This document shows positions 23,752-24,325 of a stretch of 24,325 bases of DNA, piece after piece. The stretch is from Candidatus Bathyarchaeota archaeon (GTDB taxonomy: Archaea; Thermoproteota; Bathyarchaeia; Bathyarchaeales; DTEX01). Where the stretch lies: contig JAOAJJ010000002.1 in assembly GCA_026414245.1 (NCBI GenBank), positions 1-24,325 on the forward strand. Direction: 5' to 3'. The notes beneath the pieces were generated by a model. That model made no database searches. It was not told the origin of the DNA and saw only the letters and a list, made by a program, of their open reading frames with translations. The position numbers and the translations under genes were made by a program. Within the stretch, counting starts at the first letter, position 1, and every line of letters begins with the position of its first letter.

Positions 23752-24325
23752 TTGAGTATCTTGAGCAGCTTAAGCTCGATAATGCTTATTGCTCCCATAG
23801 CGGGTATTCTTGCTCAAGTTTTCTCTGTTTTCACAGTGTACAGTATTCTCCGTAGACGCTGTATTTCTGAGAAGATAAATGTTATCTCAAAAATCATTAG
23901 AGATGGAGCCATAACCTACCTGAACCGGCAGTTTTTAACGGTCTTTGTGTTCAGTATAGTTTTAGCCATAGTGGTAGGCTTATTCTTTAACCTATTCACA
24001 GCCATAACTTTCTCCATCGGCGCGGCTTTTTCAGCTCTCTCAGCATATTTAGGGACAGTGATAGCCATTAACACAAATTCTAGAACCGCTGAAGCCGCAA
24101 AAGAAGGTTTTAGAGAAGCATTCACAATAGCCTTTGAAGGCGGAATATCCACAGGCCTACTTTTAACAGGCTTCGGCCTATTGACTGTTAGCGGGCTATA
24201 CATAATATTTTCAGCCCTCGGATACGAGAATCCGGAGAATTTAGTCGGCTTAAGCTTTGGAGCAAGCCTAGTGGGATTATTTGCGCGTGTAGGTGGAGGA
24301 ATATACACTAAAGCAGCAGATATAA
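23752..24325 (+). CDS. hppA: Membrane-bound ion-pumping pyrophosphatase, N-terminal part
   Basis: The open frame runs off the right edge, so only about 191 residues are seen of a family usually 650-800 long. The enzyme hydrolyses pyrophosphate and pumps H+ or Na+ across the membrane. Family marks visible are IIRDGAITYLNRQF (the usual 'I..GA.AYL.RQ' cytoplasmic segment), NTNSRTAEAAKEGF (the 'N.RTA.AA..G' segment) and, at the edge, LSFGASLVGLFARVGGGIYTKAAD. The PPi-binding motifs and the K+-dependence residues lie outside the window. There is no ATG at the expected N terminus. TTG 23752 or TTG 23761 is likely; the latter has GGGGAT 8 nt upstream. A box A-like TTATATC is near 23664-23670. The gene is divergent from MATE. 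Confidence 0.88.
   Translation, partial: MSILSSLSSIMLIAPIAGILAQVFSVFTVYSILRRRCISEKINVISKIIRDGAITYLNRQFLTVFVFSIVLAIVVGLFFNLFTAITFSIGAAFSALSAYLGTVIAINTNSRTAEAAKEGFREAFTIAFEGGISTGLLLTGFGLLTVSGLYIIFSALGYENPENLVGLSFGASLVGLFARVGGGIYTKAADI

Noticed and set aside
23702..23755. Remnant of an ABC ATPase (short frame beginning like KIDNVSLFPDG)
   Set aside because: Only 17 codons, with no Walker motif downstream in any frame; the resemblance is too short to mean anything.
23916..24308. 130-codon minus-strand ORF at the right end
   Set aside because: It is antisense to the membrane pyrophosphatase frame, which carries several family motifs.
1..24325. CRISPR arrays, insertion sequences, integrase or phage genes
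   Set aside because: No regularly spaced repeats, transposase motifs or terminal inverted repeats were seen in the window.

Overview
The window looks archaeal. Box A promoters sit about 25-40 nt upstream of start codons, several mRNAs appear leaderless, other genes carry GGAGG or GGTGAT ribosome sites, and TTG/GTG starts are common. PurP (the archaeal FAICAR synthetase family), a membrane pyrophosphatase, a UPF0182 protein and an archaeal DtxR-type regulator fit an uncultured TACK/Bathyarchaeia-like lineage. That placement is inference; there is no rRNA or tRNA here to anchor it.

Layout. 1-753: no intact gene, but what looks like a decayed small membrane-protein gene (about 259-683). 754-7431: a carbohydrate-flavoured block with a 1065-aa cytoplasmic six-hairpin glycosidase-like protein, a convergent DUF362 protein, a zinc sugar-alcohol/alcohol dehydrogenase, and a divergent PfkB sugar kinase. 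A 15-bp palindrome lies between the last two. 7528-11513: a co-directional run of a small membrane protein, two tandem PurP paralogues and an M20 metallopeptidase. A COG2509-type FAD dehydrogenase converges on it with a 4-bp overlap. 13263-16312: a compact metal-uptake operon (DtxR-type regulator, membrane-anchored metal-binding protein, ABC ATPase, ABC permease) with overlapping genes. Its promoter carries two overlapping palindromic operators reaching into the first start codon, and hairpin/U-rich terminators follow it. 16678-17246: an Lrp/AsnC-type regulator whose Cys-rich C-terminal half is now out of frame. 17557-18737: a small unknown protein and a divergent membrane-anchored phospholipase-D-like protein. 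18838-22156: a UPF0182 giant membrane protein followed at once by a two-TM protein with an Hsp20-like domain. 22164-23585: a MATE exporter (minus). 23752-24325: the N-terminal part of a membrane pyrophosphatase running off the right edge.

How the genes work together. The metal operon is a self-contained circuit: a metal sensor represses its own uptake genes. PurP1 should make the last but one intermediate of IMP synthesis, while the adjacent paralogue has lost residues expected for catalysis and may be a partner or a new enzyme. The dehydrogenase and kinase probably act in sugar or sugar-acid breakdown, possibly on products of the glycosidase. The least described material is the UPF0182/Hsp20-like pair, the degenerate PurP paralogue and the split Cys-tailed regulator.
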